A stretch of 32,552 nucleotides of DNA from Alphaproteobacteria bacterium (GTDB lineage Bacteria; Pseudomonadota; Alphaproteobacteria; Rhizobiales; Devosiaceae). The translations under genes were made by a program, and so were the position numbers. Location of the stretch: contig JAHJQZ010000169.1 of the NCBI GenBank assembly GCA_018818925.1, positions 1-32,552 on the forward strand, read 5' to 3'. A model generated the notes under the pieces. It was given only the letters and a program-made list of their open reading frames with translations. It was not told the DNA's origin and did not search any database. This document shows, piece by piece, positions 15,306 through 24,650 of this stretch. Position 1 is the first letter of the stretch, and every line of letters starts with the position of its first letter.

Positions 15306-16115
15306 TCAATCCCAGTCCGGCCCCCAGGCCGGATCGATGTAGCGTGTGCCGCGGTCGAGCCCTTCGATTCGCGCGATGTCGGCGGCGGTGAGGCTGAGCT
15401 GCCGCGCGGCAAAATTGCTGAGAAGATGCGTGCGGCTGCCCGAGGCGGGAATGGCGATGTAGCCCTTGGCGAGCAGGAAGGCGAGCGCGACCTGGGCCGG
15501 AGCGGCATCATGGGCGGCGGCGATCCCGGTCATCACCGGATCGTTGGCGATCCGGTTCTTGGCGATGGGCAGGTAGCAGATGACGGCGATGTCGTGGGCA
15601 TCGCAGAAACTCGCGAGCTTTCGGTTCTGCAAATAGGGATGCAGCTCCACCTGGTTGGTCGCCAGCGCGCCGGCGCCGAGAATGCCGATGGCGTCCTCGA
15701 TGAGCGGAATTGTGAAATTGGAGACCCCAATCAGGCGGGTCAGACCGCGCGCCTTTGCCTCGGCGAGTTCGGGCAGGTAGACCGAGGGCGGTACGCCATC
15801 CGGCGACGGCCAGTGGATGAGCACGAGATCGAAGCGGTCGAGGCCGCTGACCGCGAGGCTCTTTTCGATGGAAGGAACGAGCTTGCCGGCCCCGAGATTG
15901 CCAGTCGCGACCTTGGTGGTGACGAAGAACGCATCCCGCTTCAGGCCGCTTTCGCGAATGGCGGCGCCGACATTGGCTTCGGTGCCGTAATCCTGGGCCG
16001 TGTCGAGGTGGCGGTAACCGATCTCGATCGCTATGTCGATGGCGGCGCGGCCGCCGGGTCCGGTCCGCCCGAAAGTGCCCAGGCCGAGCTGTGGAATGCC
16101 TGTGGATTGCGCCAT
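15306..16115 (-). CDS. dkgB: DkgB-like aldo/keto reductase
   Basis: The product has 269 residues, the size of E. coli DkgB. It is a single TIM-barrel AKR with the full tetrad: Asp38 and Tyr43 (HLDTAQDYG), Lys68 (VTTK) and His101 (IHWPSPDG). SNFTIPLIEDAI, the TNQVELHPYLQNRK stretch, and the C-terminal PDWD closely resemble DkgB as I know it, which reduces 2,5-diketo-D-gluconate, methylglyoxal and other small carbonyls with NADPH. It precedes the LacI-type gene on the same strand (70 bases) and diverges from the sugar ABC operon, so reduction of a keto-sugar or a reactive carbonyl arising from the imported sugar is plausible. GAAAGG sits about 6 bases before the ATG. Exact substrate unknown. 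Confidence 0.9.
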   Translation of the reverse strand: MAQSTGIPQLGLGTFGRTGPGGRAAIDIAIEIGYRHLDTAQDYGTEANVGAAIRESGLKRDAFFVTTKVATGNLGAGKLVPSIEKSLAVSGLDRFDLVLIHWPSPDGVPPSVYLPELAEAKARGLTRLIGVSNFTIPLIEDAIGILGAGALATNQVELHPYLQNRKLASFCDAHDIAVICYLPIAKNRIANDPVMTGIAAAHDAAPAQVALAFLLAKGYIAIPASGSRTHLLSNFAARQLSLTAADIARIEGLDRGTRYIDPAWGPDWD

Positions 16116-16199
16116 TGCTAGCCTTTCGAATTCCTGACTTTTTCGCTTCCGCGACCGACCTGGGAGACCGGCCGATATCGCCAGTGTGCATCAAGCCCA

Positions 16200-16227
16200 T
16201 TGACAGCGGAAACGATCTGATCATAAT
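16200..16227 (+). promoter_or_regulatory. Promoter of the sugar ABC operon
   Basis: TTGACA at 16200-16205 is a perfect -35 element. A 16-base spacer leads to CATAAT at 16222-16227, a 5/6 match to the -10 consensus. The transcription start would fall near 16234, inside the operator-like palindrome, about 50 bases before the first permease ATG. Confidence 0.7.
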
Positions 16228-16240
16228 ATTAACGATAATA
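16227..16240. promoter_or_regulatory. Candidate LacI-type operator at the transcription start
   Basis: TATTAACGATAATA has perfect 5-bp inverted arms (TATTA / TAATA) around a central ACGA containing CG, the usual geometry of LacI-family sites. It begins at the last base of the -10 element and covers the expected start, where binding would block transcription. A 13/14 match occurs at 17723-17736. Confidence 0.55.
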
Positions 16241-16285
16241 CAAGCCCAGTAGCGCGCAGACGCACCAAAGCTTGAGGGGAGAGAG

Positions 16286-17182
16286 ATGAGACTGCGCTGG
16301 AGCAGCATCGCGCCGCAGCTTGCGCTTACGCCGGCACTGACCGTCACCGCGGTGGCGTTCATCGGCTCGATCCTGTGGACGATCTATTTGTCGTTCACGC
16401 GCAGCCGGCGCCTGCCGGACTACACCATCGACTGGAGCGAATGGGCGCGGCAGTACGAACGCCTGTTCCGCGACGGCGGCTGGGAAATCTCGCTCAGGAA
16501 CCTGATCGTCCTCGGCATCGGCAGCGCCCTGGCCATCGTCTTCGGCTTCGTCCTCGCGGCGATGATCGACAAGGAAAAGCACGGCGAAAGCATTTTCCGC
16601 ACCGTATTCCTCTATCCCCTCGCCGTGTCGCTGATCGTCACCGGCGCCGCCTGGCGCTGGATTCTCAATCCCACCCTCGGCCTCGAGAGCTTTTTCCACC
16701 AGCTCGGCTGGACCTTTATCGACATCAACTGGCTCGCGACCGGCGACACCGCCATGTATGCCATCATTCTCGCCTCGATCTGGCAGAGCTCGGGCTTTTA
16801 CATGGCGCTGATGCTGGCGGGCCTCAAAGCGATCAATTCGGAAATCTGGAGCGCGGCCAAGCTCGACGGCGTCAGCCTTTGGAAGCTCTATACCGAGATC
16901 ATCATCCCGATGATGAAGTTCACCTTCATCACCTGCGCCATCCTTTTATCGCTCGGCGTCATCAAGGCCTATGACATCGTGGTGGCCATGACCAATGGCG
17001 GCCCCGGCCAGTCGACCTGGGTGCCGGCCTATTTCACCATCAACGCCCTGACCCAGAAAAACAATCTCGGCTACGCCTCGGCGGCGGCGGCCATGATGCT
17101 GGTCATCACCTTCCTCGTGTTCACCCCGATGGTTCTTCTCACCGCCTGGCAGCAGCGTCGCCGCGACGAGGCCAACCGATGA
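16286..17182 (+). CDS. Sugar ABC transporter permease (MalF/GtsB-like)
   Basis: The product has 298 residues with six predicted membrane segments, the usual size for this permease class (COG1175-like). The cytoplasmic coupling loop is visible as EIWSAAKLDGVSLWKLYTEI, an EAA-type motif that contacts the ATPase. NGGPGQSTWVPAYF near residue 240 is typical of sugar permeases. A strong ribosome site (GAGGGGAGAG) precedes the ATG. It is first in an operon of two permeases, ATPase and binding protein, and its stop overlaps the next start. Overall similarity is to glucose/mannose-type systems (Gts), judged mainly from its partners. Confidence 0.93.
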   Translation: MRLRWSSIAPQLALTPALTVTAVAFIGSILWTIYLSFTRSRRLPDYTIDWSEWARQYERLFRDGGWEISLRNLIVLGIGSALAIVFGFVLAAMIDKEKHGESIFRTVFLYPLAVSLIVTGAAWRWILNPTLGLESFFHQLGWTFIDINWLATGDTAMYAIILASIWQSSGFYMALMLAGLKAINSEIWSAAKLDGVSLWKLYTEIIIPMMKFTFITCAILLSLGVIKAYDIVVAMTNGGPGQSTWVPAYFTINALTQKNNLGYASAAAAMMLVITFLVFTPMVLLTAWQQRRRDEANR

Positions 17183-18102
17183 CCGACCAGACCCTTAAAA
17201 CGGCCACCCCGACCTTGGGTCAGCGCCCGCCCTATTTCCCGCGTCGCAAGAAGGGCATGAGTGGCCGCTCGATCGCCGTCATCGTCTTCCTGACCATGTG
17301 CGCCTTGTTCTTTTCCGTGCCGCTCTACGTGGTCGTGGTCACCTCGTTCAAGGCGATGGACCAGATTCGCGAGGGCGCCATCTTCTCGCTGCCCTATATG
17401 TGGACCTGGGACGCCTGGGACCATGCCTGGAACCACGCCTGTTCGGGCATCCGCTGCGACGGGCTCAAGGTCGGGTTCTGGAACTCCGTCTCAATCCTGG
17501 CGCCGTCGCTGGTGCTGTCGATCGGGTTGTCGATGGTCACCGGCTACGCGCTGGCGCTGTGGAACGTCAAATGGGCGGGACCGTTCCTCTTCGTCCTGTT
17601 CATCTGCGCTTTCGTGCCTTTCCAGATCATCATGTACCCGCTGATCGTGATGACCTCGACCATCAGGATCTATGGGACGGTGTGGGGAATTGCCGTGATC
17701 CACTCTATTTTCGCCATGCCCGTATTAACGCTAATATTCCGCAACTACTACAAGGATATCCCGTCCGAGATCATGAGCGCGGCGATCATGGATTCCGGCT
17801 CGTTCTGGAAGATTTTCGTCGAGATCATCGTGCCGATGTCGGGCAACATCCTCATCGTCGTGCTGATCCTGCAGATCACCTCGATCTGGAACGACTACCT
17901 GATCGGCGTCACCTTCGGCGGGCTCAATTCCCAGCCCATGACGGTCAATCTCGCCAATCTGGTCACGGTCAGTACCGGCACGACCAATTATGCGGAGAAC
18001 ATGGCCGGCGCCCTGCTCACCGCCATTCCGCCACTCGTCGTCTATTTCGCCGTCGGCAAGCTCTTCGTCCAGGGCGTGACCGCCGGCGCCATCAAGGGTT
18101 GA
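17179..18102 (+). CDS. Sugar ABC transporter permease (MalG/GtsC-like)
   Basis: The product has 307 residues; the ATG overlaps the preceding stop (ATGA). About six membrane segments follow a 30-residue cytoplasmic N-terminus. The periplasmic loop near residues 88-100 has ACSGIRCDGLKVGFWNSV, whose two cysteines and WNSV resemble the Gts glucose permeases I know, as do the C-terminal PMTVNLANLV and VQGVTAGAIKG. The EAA-type coupling motif is EIMSAAIMDSGSFWKIFVEI. Codons for VLTLI (17722-17736) are GTA TTA ACG CTA ATA, an AT-rich cluster unlike the surrounding GC-rich codon use, and coincide with an operator-like palindrome (separate entry). Confidence 0.93.
   Translation: MTDQTLKTATPTLGQRPPYFPRRKKGMSGRSIAVIVFLTMCALFFSVPLYVVVVTSFKAMDQIREGAIFSLPYMWTWDAWDHAWNHACSGIRCDGLKVGFWNSVSILAPSLVLSIGLSMVTGYALALWNVKWAGPFLFVLFICAFVPFQIIMYPLIVMTSTIRIYGTVWGIAVIHSIFAMPVLTLIFRNYYKDIPSEIMSAAIMDSGSFWKIFVEIIVPMSGNILIVVLILQITSIWNDYLIGVTFGGLNSQPMTVNLANLVTVSTGTTNYAENMAGALLTAIPPLVVYFAVGKLFVQGVTAGAIKG
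17723..17736. promoter_or_regulatory. Candidate intragenic operator copy
   Basis: TATTAACGCTAATA differs at one base from the site at 16227-16240, and keeps the same 5-bp arms and central CG. It lies inside the second permease gene, about 1.5 kb downstream of the promoter site. Four of five codons covering it (GTA, TTA, CTA, ATA) end in A and are uncommon in this GC-rich DNA, which suggests the DNA sequence itself is selected. An auxiliary looping operator is the proposed role. Confidence 0.45.
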
Positions 18103-18113
18103 TCGGACCGGAC

Positions 18114-19211
<1,098 letters not shown>

Positions 19212-19237
19212 CAAATGTGCATCAAGGGAGAGAGAAC

Positions 19238-20485
19238 ATGCTGCACAAGACACTGGCGGGCCTGAGCGCCGGCCTGATGCTGGGAACCATCGCGGGCGGC
19301 GCGATGGCCGCCGACCTGGTGATCTACCACAACTGGTCGTCGGGGCCGGAAGTGGCCGCCCTCAACGTGCTCAAGGCCGATTTCGAGGCCAAGGGGCACA
19401 CCTGGACCGACATCGCCATTCCGCACGATACCGGCTCGAACGTGAGCCTGATCAACCTCATTACCGGCGGCAATCCGCCAAACGTCTTCCTCGAATCGAA
19501 CCCCGGCGTCTATCGCGACCTGAAACAGCTCGGCATGGATCGACCGCTGACCGAATTCATGGAAGCAAATGGCATTCTCGAGCACTACCCGAGTTCGGTG
19601 ATTGCCTCGATCAAGGTCGATGGCGAGGTCTACAAGGTTCCGACCGGCATCCATATCGACGGCATGCTCTATTACTCAAAGGCCGTGGCCGAAAAGGCCG
19701 GCGTCAATCCGGAAGCCTGGACGTCGCTCGACGACATGTTCGCCGATTTCGACAAGATCAGCGCGGCCGGTTTCATCCCGATCGCCATCGGCGGCCAGCA
19801 GTGGCAGGTCGGCTATCTGACCCATGCGCTCGCCGCGGCCGTCGGCGGCGCCGAGTTCTACAACAACGTCTACGGCGCCGAGCCTTCGCTCGAAGCCCTG
19901 TCGAGCGACGACATGCGCAACCTGCTCGACTGGCTGCGCCGGTTCCAGCAGGCGGCCGACGAAGGCTCGATCAACCGCGAGTGGAACCTCACCACCAACA
20001 TGGTCATCACCGGCCAGGCCCTGATGCAGATCCATGGCGACTGGATGAAGGGCGAATTCGTCGCCGCCGGCCAGAAAGCCGGCGTCGATTTCGGCTGCGA
20101 GCAGATTCCGGGCGCCAAGGCGGTTCCGGTGACGGTCGACAGCTGGGGCGTGCTCGGCGGGCAGCCGGAAGCGATCGACGCCGCCGAACTCGACTTCGTG
20201 GCGACAGTCGCCGATCCGCAGGTACAGGCCGATTTCGCCGCCCAGAAGGGCTCGACGCCGACCCGGCTCGACGCACCCAAGGACGTGCTCGACGCCTGCT
20301 CGACGGCGGTGCTCTCCTATCTCGAAGACCCGGACCACCAGGTCCAGAATCCGCATTCCATGGTCGATGCCGACTGGCAGAGCTCGATCTGGGACGTGGT
20401 GTTCAATTTCTGGAGCGATCCGGAAATGAGCGTCGATGACGCCATCGCCGAAATGGAAGAAAACTACGACATCATTCTCGGCTAG
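19238..20485 (+). CDS. Sugar ABC transporter substrate-binding protein (GtsA-like)
   Basis: The start is ATG 19238, preceded by AAGGGAGAGAG; a GTG at 19217 in frame would place the ribosome site inside the gene. The product has 415 residues with a signal peptide (HKTLAGLSAGLMLG, then GGAMA, then ADLV). It is a family-1 (COG1653-type) solute-binding protein: WSSGPE near the N-terminus, ITGGNPPNVF, VPTGIHIDG, FIPIAIGGQQWQ and MQIHGDWMKGEF match the layout of GtsA-type glucose/mannose binding proteins. It is periplasmic and delivers the sugar to the permeases. Being last of the four transport genes and followed by hairpins (20487-20604) is consistent with separate mRNA stabilisation for higher expression. 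The ligand is not certain. Confidence 0.93.
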   Translation: MLHKTLAGLSAGLMLGTIAGGAMAADLVIYHNWSSGPEVAALNVLKADFEAKGHTWTDIAIPHDTGSNVSLINLITGGNPPNVFLESNPGVYRDLKQLGMDRPLTEFMEANGILEHYPSSVIASIKVDGEVYKVPTGIHIDGMLYYSKAVAEKAGVNPEAWTSLDDMFADFDKISAAGFIPIAIGGQQWQVGYLTHALAAAVGGAEFYNNVYGAEPSLEALSSDDMRNLLDWLRRFQQAADEGSINREWNLTTNMVITGQALMQIHGDWMKGEFVAAGQKAGVDFGCEQIPGAKAVPVTVDSWGVLGGQPEAIDAAELDFVATVADPQVQADFAAQKGSTPTRLDAPKDVLDACSTAVLSYLEDPDHQVQNPHSMVDADWQSSIWDVVFNFWSDPEMSVDDAIAEMEENYDIILG

Positions 20486-20486
20486 A

Positions 20487-20532
20487 GCGGTGTGCGAAAA
20501 GGTGGATACCGGCTTTTCGCAAAAGACACCGC
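20487..20532. repeat. Nested palindromic intergenic repeat (RIME-like)
   Basis: Outer arms GCGGTGT (20487-20493) and ACACCGC (20526-20532) enclose inner arms GCGAAAAG (20494-20501) and CTTTTCGC (20513-20520) around GTGGATACCGG. The core resembles the CGAAAAG-TGG-ACCGG-TTTTCG palindromes scattered through Rhizobiales genomes. It starts directly after the binding-protein stop. Confidence 0.7.
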
Positions 20533-20581
20533 GACCACCAAATGCCGGAGCACGCCAGTGCTCTGGCAAACCTCCCAAGGC

Positions 20582-20604
20582 GGGCGGGGCCTTCGGGCCC
20601 GCCC
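20582..20604 (+). terminator. GC-rich hairpin with TTCG loop after the binding-protein gene
   Basis: GGGCGGGGCC and GGCCCGCCC pair around TTCG with one bulged G. No T-run follows. It may partially terminate or protect the upstream transcript, leaving less message for the downstream enzyme genes. Confidence 0.5.
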
Positions 20605-20641
20605 GTCCCTCATCAACTTCAGTTCAACAGGATCCATTCTC

Positions 20642-21121
20642 ATGGACAAGCGGCTTCTCGATGAAGACGCGGTGATGCAGATTTGCTTCGTCACCCACAA
20701 ACTGGAAGAGTCGATGGCCTGGTTCGCCGACCTGACCGGCATGCCAATGCCGCAAATCGGCAAGGCGGCCGACCCCGACGAGGCGCAGGCGGTCTATATG
20801 GGCCAGCCGGCTCGCGTCGGCTGCCGGCTCTGCGTTTTCCCCTTCGCCAATATCGATGTCGAATTCCTCGAACCCGGTCCGGAAAAGAGCGCCTGGCGCG
20901 ATCTGCTCGAACAAAAGGGCCCCGGCGTGCATCACATCGCTTTCCGCACGCGCAACCTCACCAATCGCCACGCCTATCTCGAAGGCAGGGGGCACCAGCT
21001 GCTGCAGCGCGGCGAATTCGACGGCGGCGGCGGGCGCTATGCCTACTATGATACAATTGCCGATCTCGGCTGCCTGATCGAGCTTTTGGAATTCGACAAG
21101 GACAAGCAAGCCCAGCCGTAA
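20642..21121 (+). CDS. VOC-superfamily (glyoxalase-fold) protein
   Basis: The start is ATG 20642, with AGGA about 11 bases upstream; upstream in-frame codons run through the palindromic repeats and hairpin. The product has 159 residues, a two-module beta-alpha-beta fold of the vicinal oxygen chelate type. Likely metal ligands are His in FVTHKLE, Glu in DVEFLEPG, His in GVHHIAFRT and Glu in LIELLEFD, the pattern of glyoxalase I and methylmalonyl-CoA epimerase relatives. It sits between the binding protein and a sugar isomerase-like gene and is probably an enzyme acting on the imported compound or a carbonyl by-product. The reaction cannot be told from sequence. Confidence 0.85.
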   Translation: MDKRLLDEDAVMQICFVTHKLEESMAWFADLTGMPMPQIGKAADPDEAQAVYMGQPARVGCRLCVFPFANIDVEFLEPGPEKSAWRDLLEQKGPGVHHIAFRTRNLTNRHAYLEGRGHQLLQRGEFDGGGGRYAYYDTIADLGCLIELLEFDKDKQAQP

Positions 21122-21168
21122 TCGCTTGCGGCTAAGCCACGACAGGACCGACCAACAGGAGCGGGACA

Positions 21169-21927
21169 ATGGCCTACAGAATTGCTTATCAGCTCTATTC
21201 TTCCCGGCTGTTCCCGCCCCTTGCGCCGCAATTGCCCATTCTCAAGGACATGGGCTACGAGGCCATCGAGCCCTGGCTGCCCGCCTATGAGGACGACCCC
21301 AGGGGGTTTCGCCGCGATCTCGACGCGGCCGGGCTCGAATGCTGGGGCTTTCACATGCCGCTCGACGGTCTGATCCACGAGACCGAGCGCTTCGCCGACA
21401 TCGCCGAGACGCTCGGTGCCACCTACATGATCCCACCGTGGATCGAGCCGGAGAGGCGCGGCGACGATGCCGGGTTCTGGCGCCGCCTCGGCGAGAGCCT
21501 CGCCCAGGGCGGCGAGCGTGTCGCCGGGCGCGGCCTCAAGGTCGTCTGGCACAATCACGACTACGAATACATCCCGCTCGCCGACGGCACCCGCCCCATC
21601 GACCACATTCTCGACGCGGCCGGCCCGACTGTCGGCTTCGAGGCGGATTTCGCCTGGGTCGTGCGCGGCGGCGCCGATCCGGTCACCGAAATCAAGCGCT
21701 ATGCGAAACGCATCTCAATCATCCAGATGAAGGATACGGCGCCGCTCGGCACCAAGGAAGATGGCGGCTGGGCCGCGACCGGCGACGGCATCGTCGACTG
21801 GACGACCCTGGCGCCGCTGTTCGCGACGACGGCGGCCGATCATCTGGTCGCCGAGCACGACAATCCGAGCGACTGGCAGCTTTTCGCGCGCCGCTCCATC
21901 GACTACACGCGTTCGCTGGGTCTTTGA
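21169..21927 (+). CDS. Sugar phosphate isomerase/epimerase family TIM-barrel protein
   Basis: The product has 252 residues, with CAGGAG about 7 bases before the ATG. The pattern is the xylose-isomerase-like TIM barrel (COG1082 type): GYEAIEPWLP at strand 2, WGFHMPLDG, the metal-binding VVWHNHDYEY, VGFEADFAWV, IQMKD and VAEHDNPSDW at the last strand. Metal ligands are predicted to be the Glu, His and Asp in these strand ends. Family members isomerise, epimerise or dehydrate sugars and inositols. It follows the VOC gene by 47 bases and precedes the YajO-like reductase by 40, all on one strand, so it likely acts on the transported sugar. Confidence 0.9.
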   Translation: MAYRIAYQLYSSRLFPPLAPQLPILKDMGYEAIEPWLPAYEDDPRGFRRDLDAAGLECWGFHMPLDGLIHETERFADIAETLGATYMIPPWIEPERRGDDAGFWRRLGESLAQGGERVAGRGLKVVWHNHDYEYIPLADGTRPIDHILDAAGPTVGFEADFAWVVRGGADPVTEIKRYAKRISIIQMKDTAPLGTKEDGGWAATGDGIVDWTTLAPLFATTAADHLVAEHDNPSDWQLFARRSIDYTRSLGL

Positions 21928-21967
21928 CCGGCCGAAGCGCAATACGGCAATAAAGGAGGGCCATTCA

Positions 21968-22945
21968 ATGCAATATGCTCGTTTTGGCAATACCGGCCTC
22001 GAGGTCAGCCGCATCTGTTTCGGCTGCATGTCCTTCGGCAAGGTGACGGAGGAGCGCCCCTGGGTGCTCGGGCTCGACGAGGCCCGGCCGCTGTTTCGCC
22101 GCGCCTGGGACGCCGGCATCAATTTCTACGACACCGCAAATGTCTATGCGGCCGGCACGAGCGAGGAAATCACCGGAACCATCCTCAAGGAACTCGGCTC
22201 CCGCGAAGACTACGTGCTGGCGACCAAGGTGTTCGGGCGCATGCACGACCGGCCGAACGGCCAAGGCCTTGGCCGCAAGGCGATCCTTGCCGAGATCGAA
22301 AACTCCCTGCGGCGCCTCAATGTCGACTACGTCGACCTGTACCAGATCCACCGTTTCGACCCGTTCTCTCCTGTCGAGGAGACAATGGAGGCGCTCAACG
22401 ACATCGTCCGCTCCGGCAAGGCCCGCTATATCGGCGCGTCCTCGATGTATGCTTGGCAGTTCGCCAAGCTGCAGCATGCAGCCGAGCGCAATGGCTGGAC
22501 CAAATTCGTCTCGATGCAGAATCAAGTGAGCCTCAGCTATCGCGAGGAAGAACGCGAGATGATCCCGTTCTGCATCGATTCCGGCGTAGCGACCTTGCCG
22601 TGGGGTCCGCTCGATGCCGGCATACTGACAAGACCGTGGGGCACCAAGACCAAGCGTTCCTCCACCGACATCTGGAACAAGTCGATGTACGACGACGATA
22701 CCAGTCCCAAAAAGCCGATCGTTGACGCGCTCGAGAATCTGGCCAGGGATAAGGGCTTGCCTATGGCACAGCTTGCAATGGCCTGGCTGCTGGGTAAGCC
22801 TGGCATCACCAGTCCGATCCTCGGCTCTTCAAAGCCCGGCCACATCGACGATGCCGTCGCGGCGATGGACATCAAGCTGAGCGAAGACGAGACTGCCGCG
22901 CTGGAGGCGCCCTATCGGCCGCAGGCGATCCACGGGCACGCATAG
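21968..22945 (+). CDS. YajO-like aldo/keto reductase
   Basis: The start is ATG 21968, with a strong AAAGGAGGG site; the frame is open upstream only by overlap with the preceding gene. The product has 325 residues. The AKR tetrad is Asp55 and Tyr60 (NFYDTANVY), Lys87 (LATKVF) and His128 (LYQIHRFD). FGCMSFG, the RYIGASSMYAWQFA stretch, YREEEREM and LTRPWG resemble E. coli YajO as I recall it. It is the last gene of the sugar operon and converges on cydC. With the DkgB-like enzyme it gives the locus two different AKRs. The likely role is oxidation or reduction of a sugar or glycoside carbonyl; the substrate is unknown. Confidence 0.92.
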   Translation: MQYARFGNTGLEVSRICFGCMSFGKVTEERPWVLGLDEARPLFRRAWDAGINFYDTANVYAAGTSEEITGTILKELGSREDYVLATKVFGRMHDRPNGQGLGRKAILAEIENSLRRLNVDYVDLYQIHRFDPFSPVEETMEALNDIVRSGKARYIGASSMYAWQFAKLQHAAERNGWTKFVSMQNQVSLSYREEEREMIPFCIDSGVATLPWGPLDAGILTRPWGTKTKRSSTDIWNKSMYDDDTSPKKPIVDALENLARDKGLPMAQLAMAWLLGKPGITSPILGSSKPGHIDDAVAAMDIKLSEDETAALEAPYRPQAIHGHA

Positions 22946-22961
22946 CCCGGCCGGAAACGGA

Positions 22962-24650
22962 TCAACCCAGAACATCCTCCGGACGGCCGCGTTTGACGAC
23001 GCGGCCGTTCCCGACGACGACGACCTCGTGCATGCGGTCGAGCGCCTGCCTGCGGTGGGTGATGTAGAGCACTGCGGCATCGGCGCGGGCGTCGAGCACG
23101 GCGTGAAGCAGCGCCTTTTCGGTGTCGATGTCGATCCCCTCGCCCGGCTCGTCGAGGATGAGGATCGGCGCCCGCCTCAACAGCGCCTGGGCGACCGACA
23201 GGCGCCGTGCCTGGCCGCCGGAGAGCTTGAGACCATGGGCACCGACCTCGGTGGCATAGCCGTCGGGCTGGGCCATGATGAAGGCGTCGACCTGGGCGAT
23301 CCGGCAGGCGGCGCGCAACGTGTCGTCGTCGGCGCCCGGCGCGGCGCGCCTCAGGTTCTCGGCTATGGTTTCGGCGAACAGATGCGCCCGCTGCGGCACC
23401 ACGGCGATGCGGCGGCGCAAGTCCTCGCCGTCGATTTCGGCGAGCGGCACGCCGCCAAGCGTGATCCTGCCACCGGTCGGGGCCCAGAACTTGAGGACCA
23501 GCGCGGCAAGGCTCGACTTGCCCGAGCCGCTTGGGCCAACGATGCCGACATGCCGGCCGGGCGCGAGATCGAGGTCGATGCCATCGAGCGCCGGCGCGCG
23601 GGCGCCGGGATAGGTCAGCGCGACGTTTTCGAAGACGAGACAATTGCCATCGGGCAGCGGGCGCGGCTCTGCCGGTTCGGGCGGCGCCGGTTCGGCATCG
23701 GCCAGGGCGAAGATGCGGCGGGCCGAGGCCAGCGTCGCCGACAGCGATTGCAGCGCGTCGGGGATCGGCGCCAGCGCCTCGAAACTGGCCAGCGCCAGAA
23801 GCGCCAGCATGGCGAGATCGGCCGGGGCGAAGGCGCCGGCAGCCGCGGCGGCACCAGCCAGCGCCAGGGCGCCCCACATGGCCATGTTGGCGATAATACC
23901 GATGCCGGCGCGGGCCAGAGCACCGATATCGGCGAGCCGGGTTTCGTTGGCGATGAGCTCGTCCGACAGTCCGGCGATGCGGGCATTCTGGGCGGCATCG
24001 AGCCCATAGGCTTTCAATTCGCCGAGGCCTTCGAGGCTGTCGACCAGCAAGACGCTCATGCGGGCCGTGTCGGCGGTGTGGCGGGCGCCGGCATCGCGCC
24101 CGAGCCTGTAGGCGATGGCCGGCAGCGCCAGCCCGGCGCATGCCAAAAGCGCCAACAGAACCAGACCGAACAGCGGCAGATAAAGCGTCGCCACGCCGAC
24201 GACGACCAGCACGGTGACCATTGCGACGGCGGCAGGCACGAACAGGCGCAGGAAGGCGTGCTCCAGCCGGTCGATATCGGCGCCCATGCGGGCGAGGACG
24301 TCGCCGGACCGGAGATGCTGCAGCCCGGCCGGGGCGAGTGGTTCGAAACGGGCATAGAGCCAGGTCCTCAAGCCGGCGACAATCCTCAGCGTTGCCTCGT
24401 GGCTGACCAGCCGTTCGAGATAGCGCCCGCCGGTGCGGATGATGGCGAAGGCACGGATAAGCGCGGCAGGGGTGAAATAGTTGATGGCCGCGCCCGTAGC
24501 ACCGGCCAGACCCATGGCGGCGATGAACCAGCCGGAGGTCGCCATCAGCCCGATATTGGCGAGCGTGGCGGCCGACGAGACCAGGGCGGCCAGAACCATC
24601 CACAACCAATAGGGCCTTGCCAGTTTGAGGACGCGCCAGAGATCGGTCAC
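22962..24650 (-). CDS. cydC: Cysteine/glutathione ABC exporter subunit CydC
   Basis: The product has 562 residues from a GTG overlapping the cydD stop (GTGA). Six membrane helices (residues about 15-300) precede a nucleotide-binding domain with Walker A GPSGSGKSS, Q-loop VVPQRAHLF, signature LSGGQARR, Walker B ILILDEPGEGID and H-loop ITHRR. In E. coli CydDC exports reductants (cysteine, glutathione) to the periplasm and is required for assembly of cytochrome bd. Its place directly after cydD and downstream of cydABX fits this. It is the last gene of the operon. Confidence 0.93.
   Translation of the reverse strand: MTDLWRVLKLARPYWLWMVLAALVSSAATLANIGLMATSGWFIAAMGLAGATGAAINYFTPAALIRAFAIIRTGGRYLERLVSHEATLRIVAGLRTWLYARFEPLAPAGLQHLRSGDVLARMGADIDRLEHAFLRLFVPAAVAMVTVLVVVGVATLYLPLFGLVLLALLACAGLALPAIAYRLGRDAGARHTADTARMSVLLVDSLEGLGELKAYGLDAAQNARIAGLSDELIANETRLADIGALARAGIGIIANMAMWGALALAGAAAAAGAFAPADLAMLALLALASFEALAPIPDALQSLSATLASARRIFALADAEPAPPEPAEPRPLPDGNCLVFENVALTYPGARAPALDGIDLDLAPGRHVGIVGPSGSGKSSLAALVLKFWAPTGGRITLGGVPLAEIDGEDLRRRIAVVPQRAHLFAETIAENLRRAAPGADDDTLRAACRIAQVDAFIMAQPDGYATEVGAHGLKLSGGQARRLSVAQALLRRAPILILDEPGEGIDIDTEKALLHAVLDARADAAVLYITHRRQALDRMHEVVVVGNGRVVKRGRPEDVLG

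Noticed and set aside
17298-18113. N-terminal extension of the ABC ATPase frame into the second permease gene
   Set aside because: The added residues are Arg/His-rich with no homology pattern; ATG 18114 begins a normal ATPase N-terminus.
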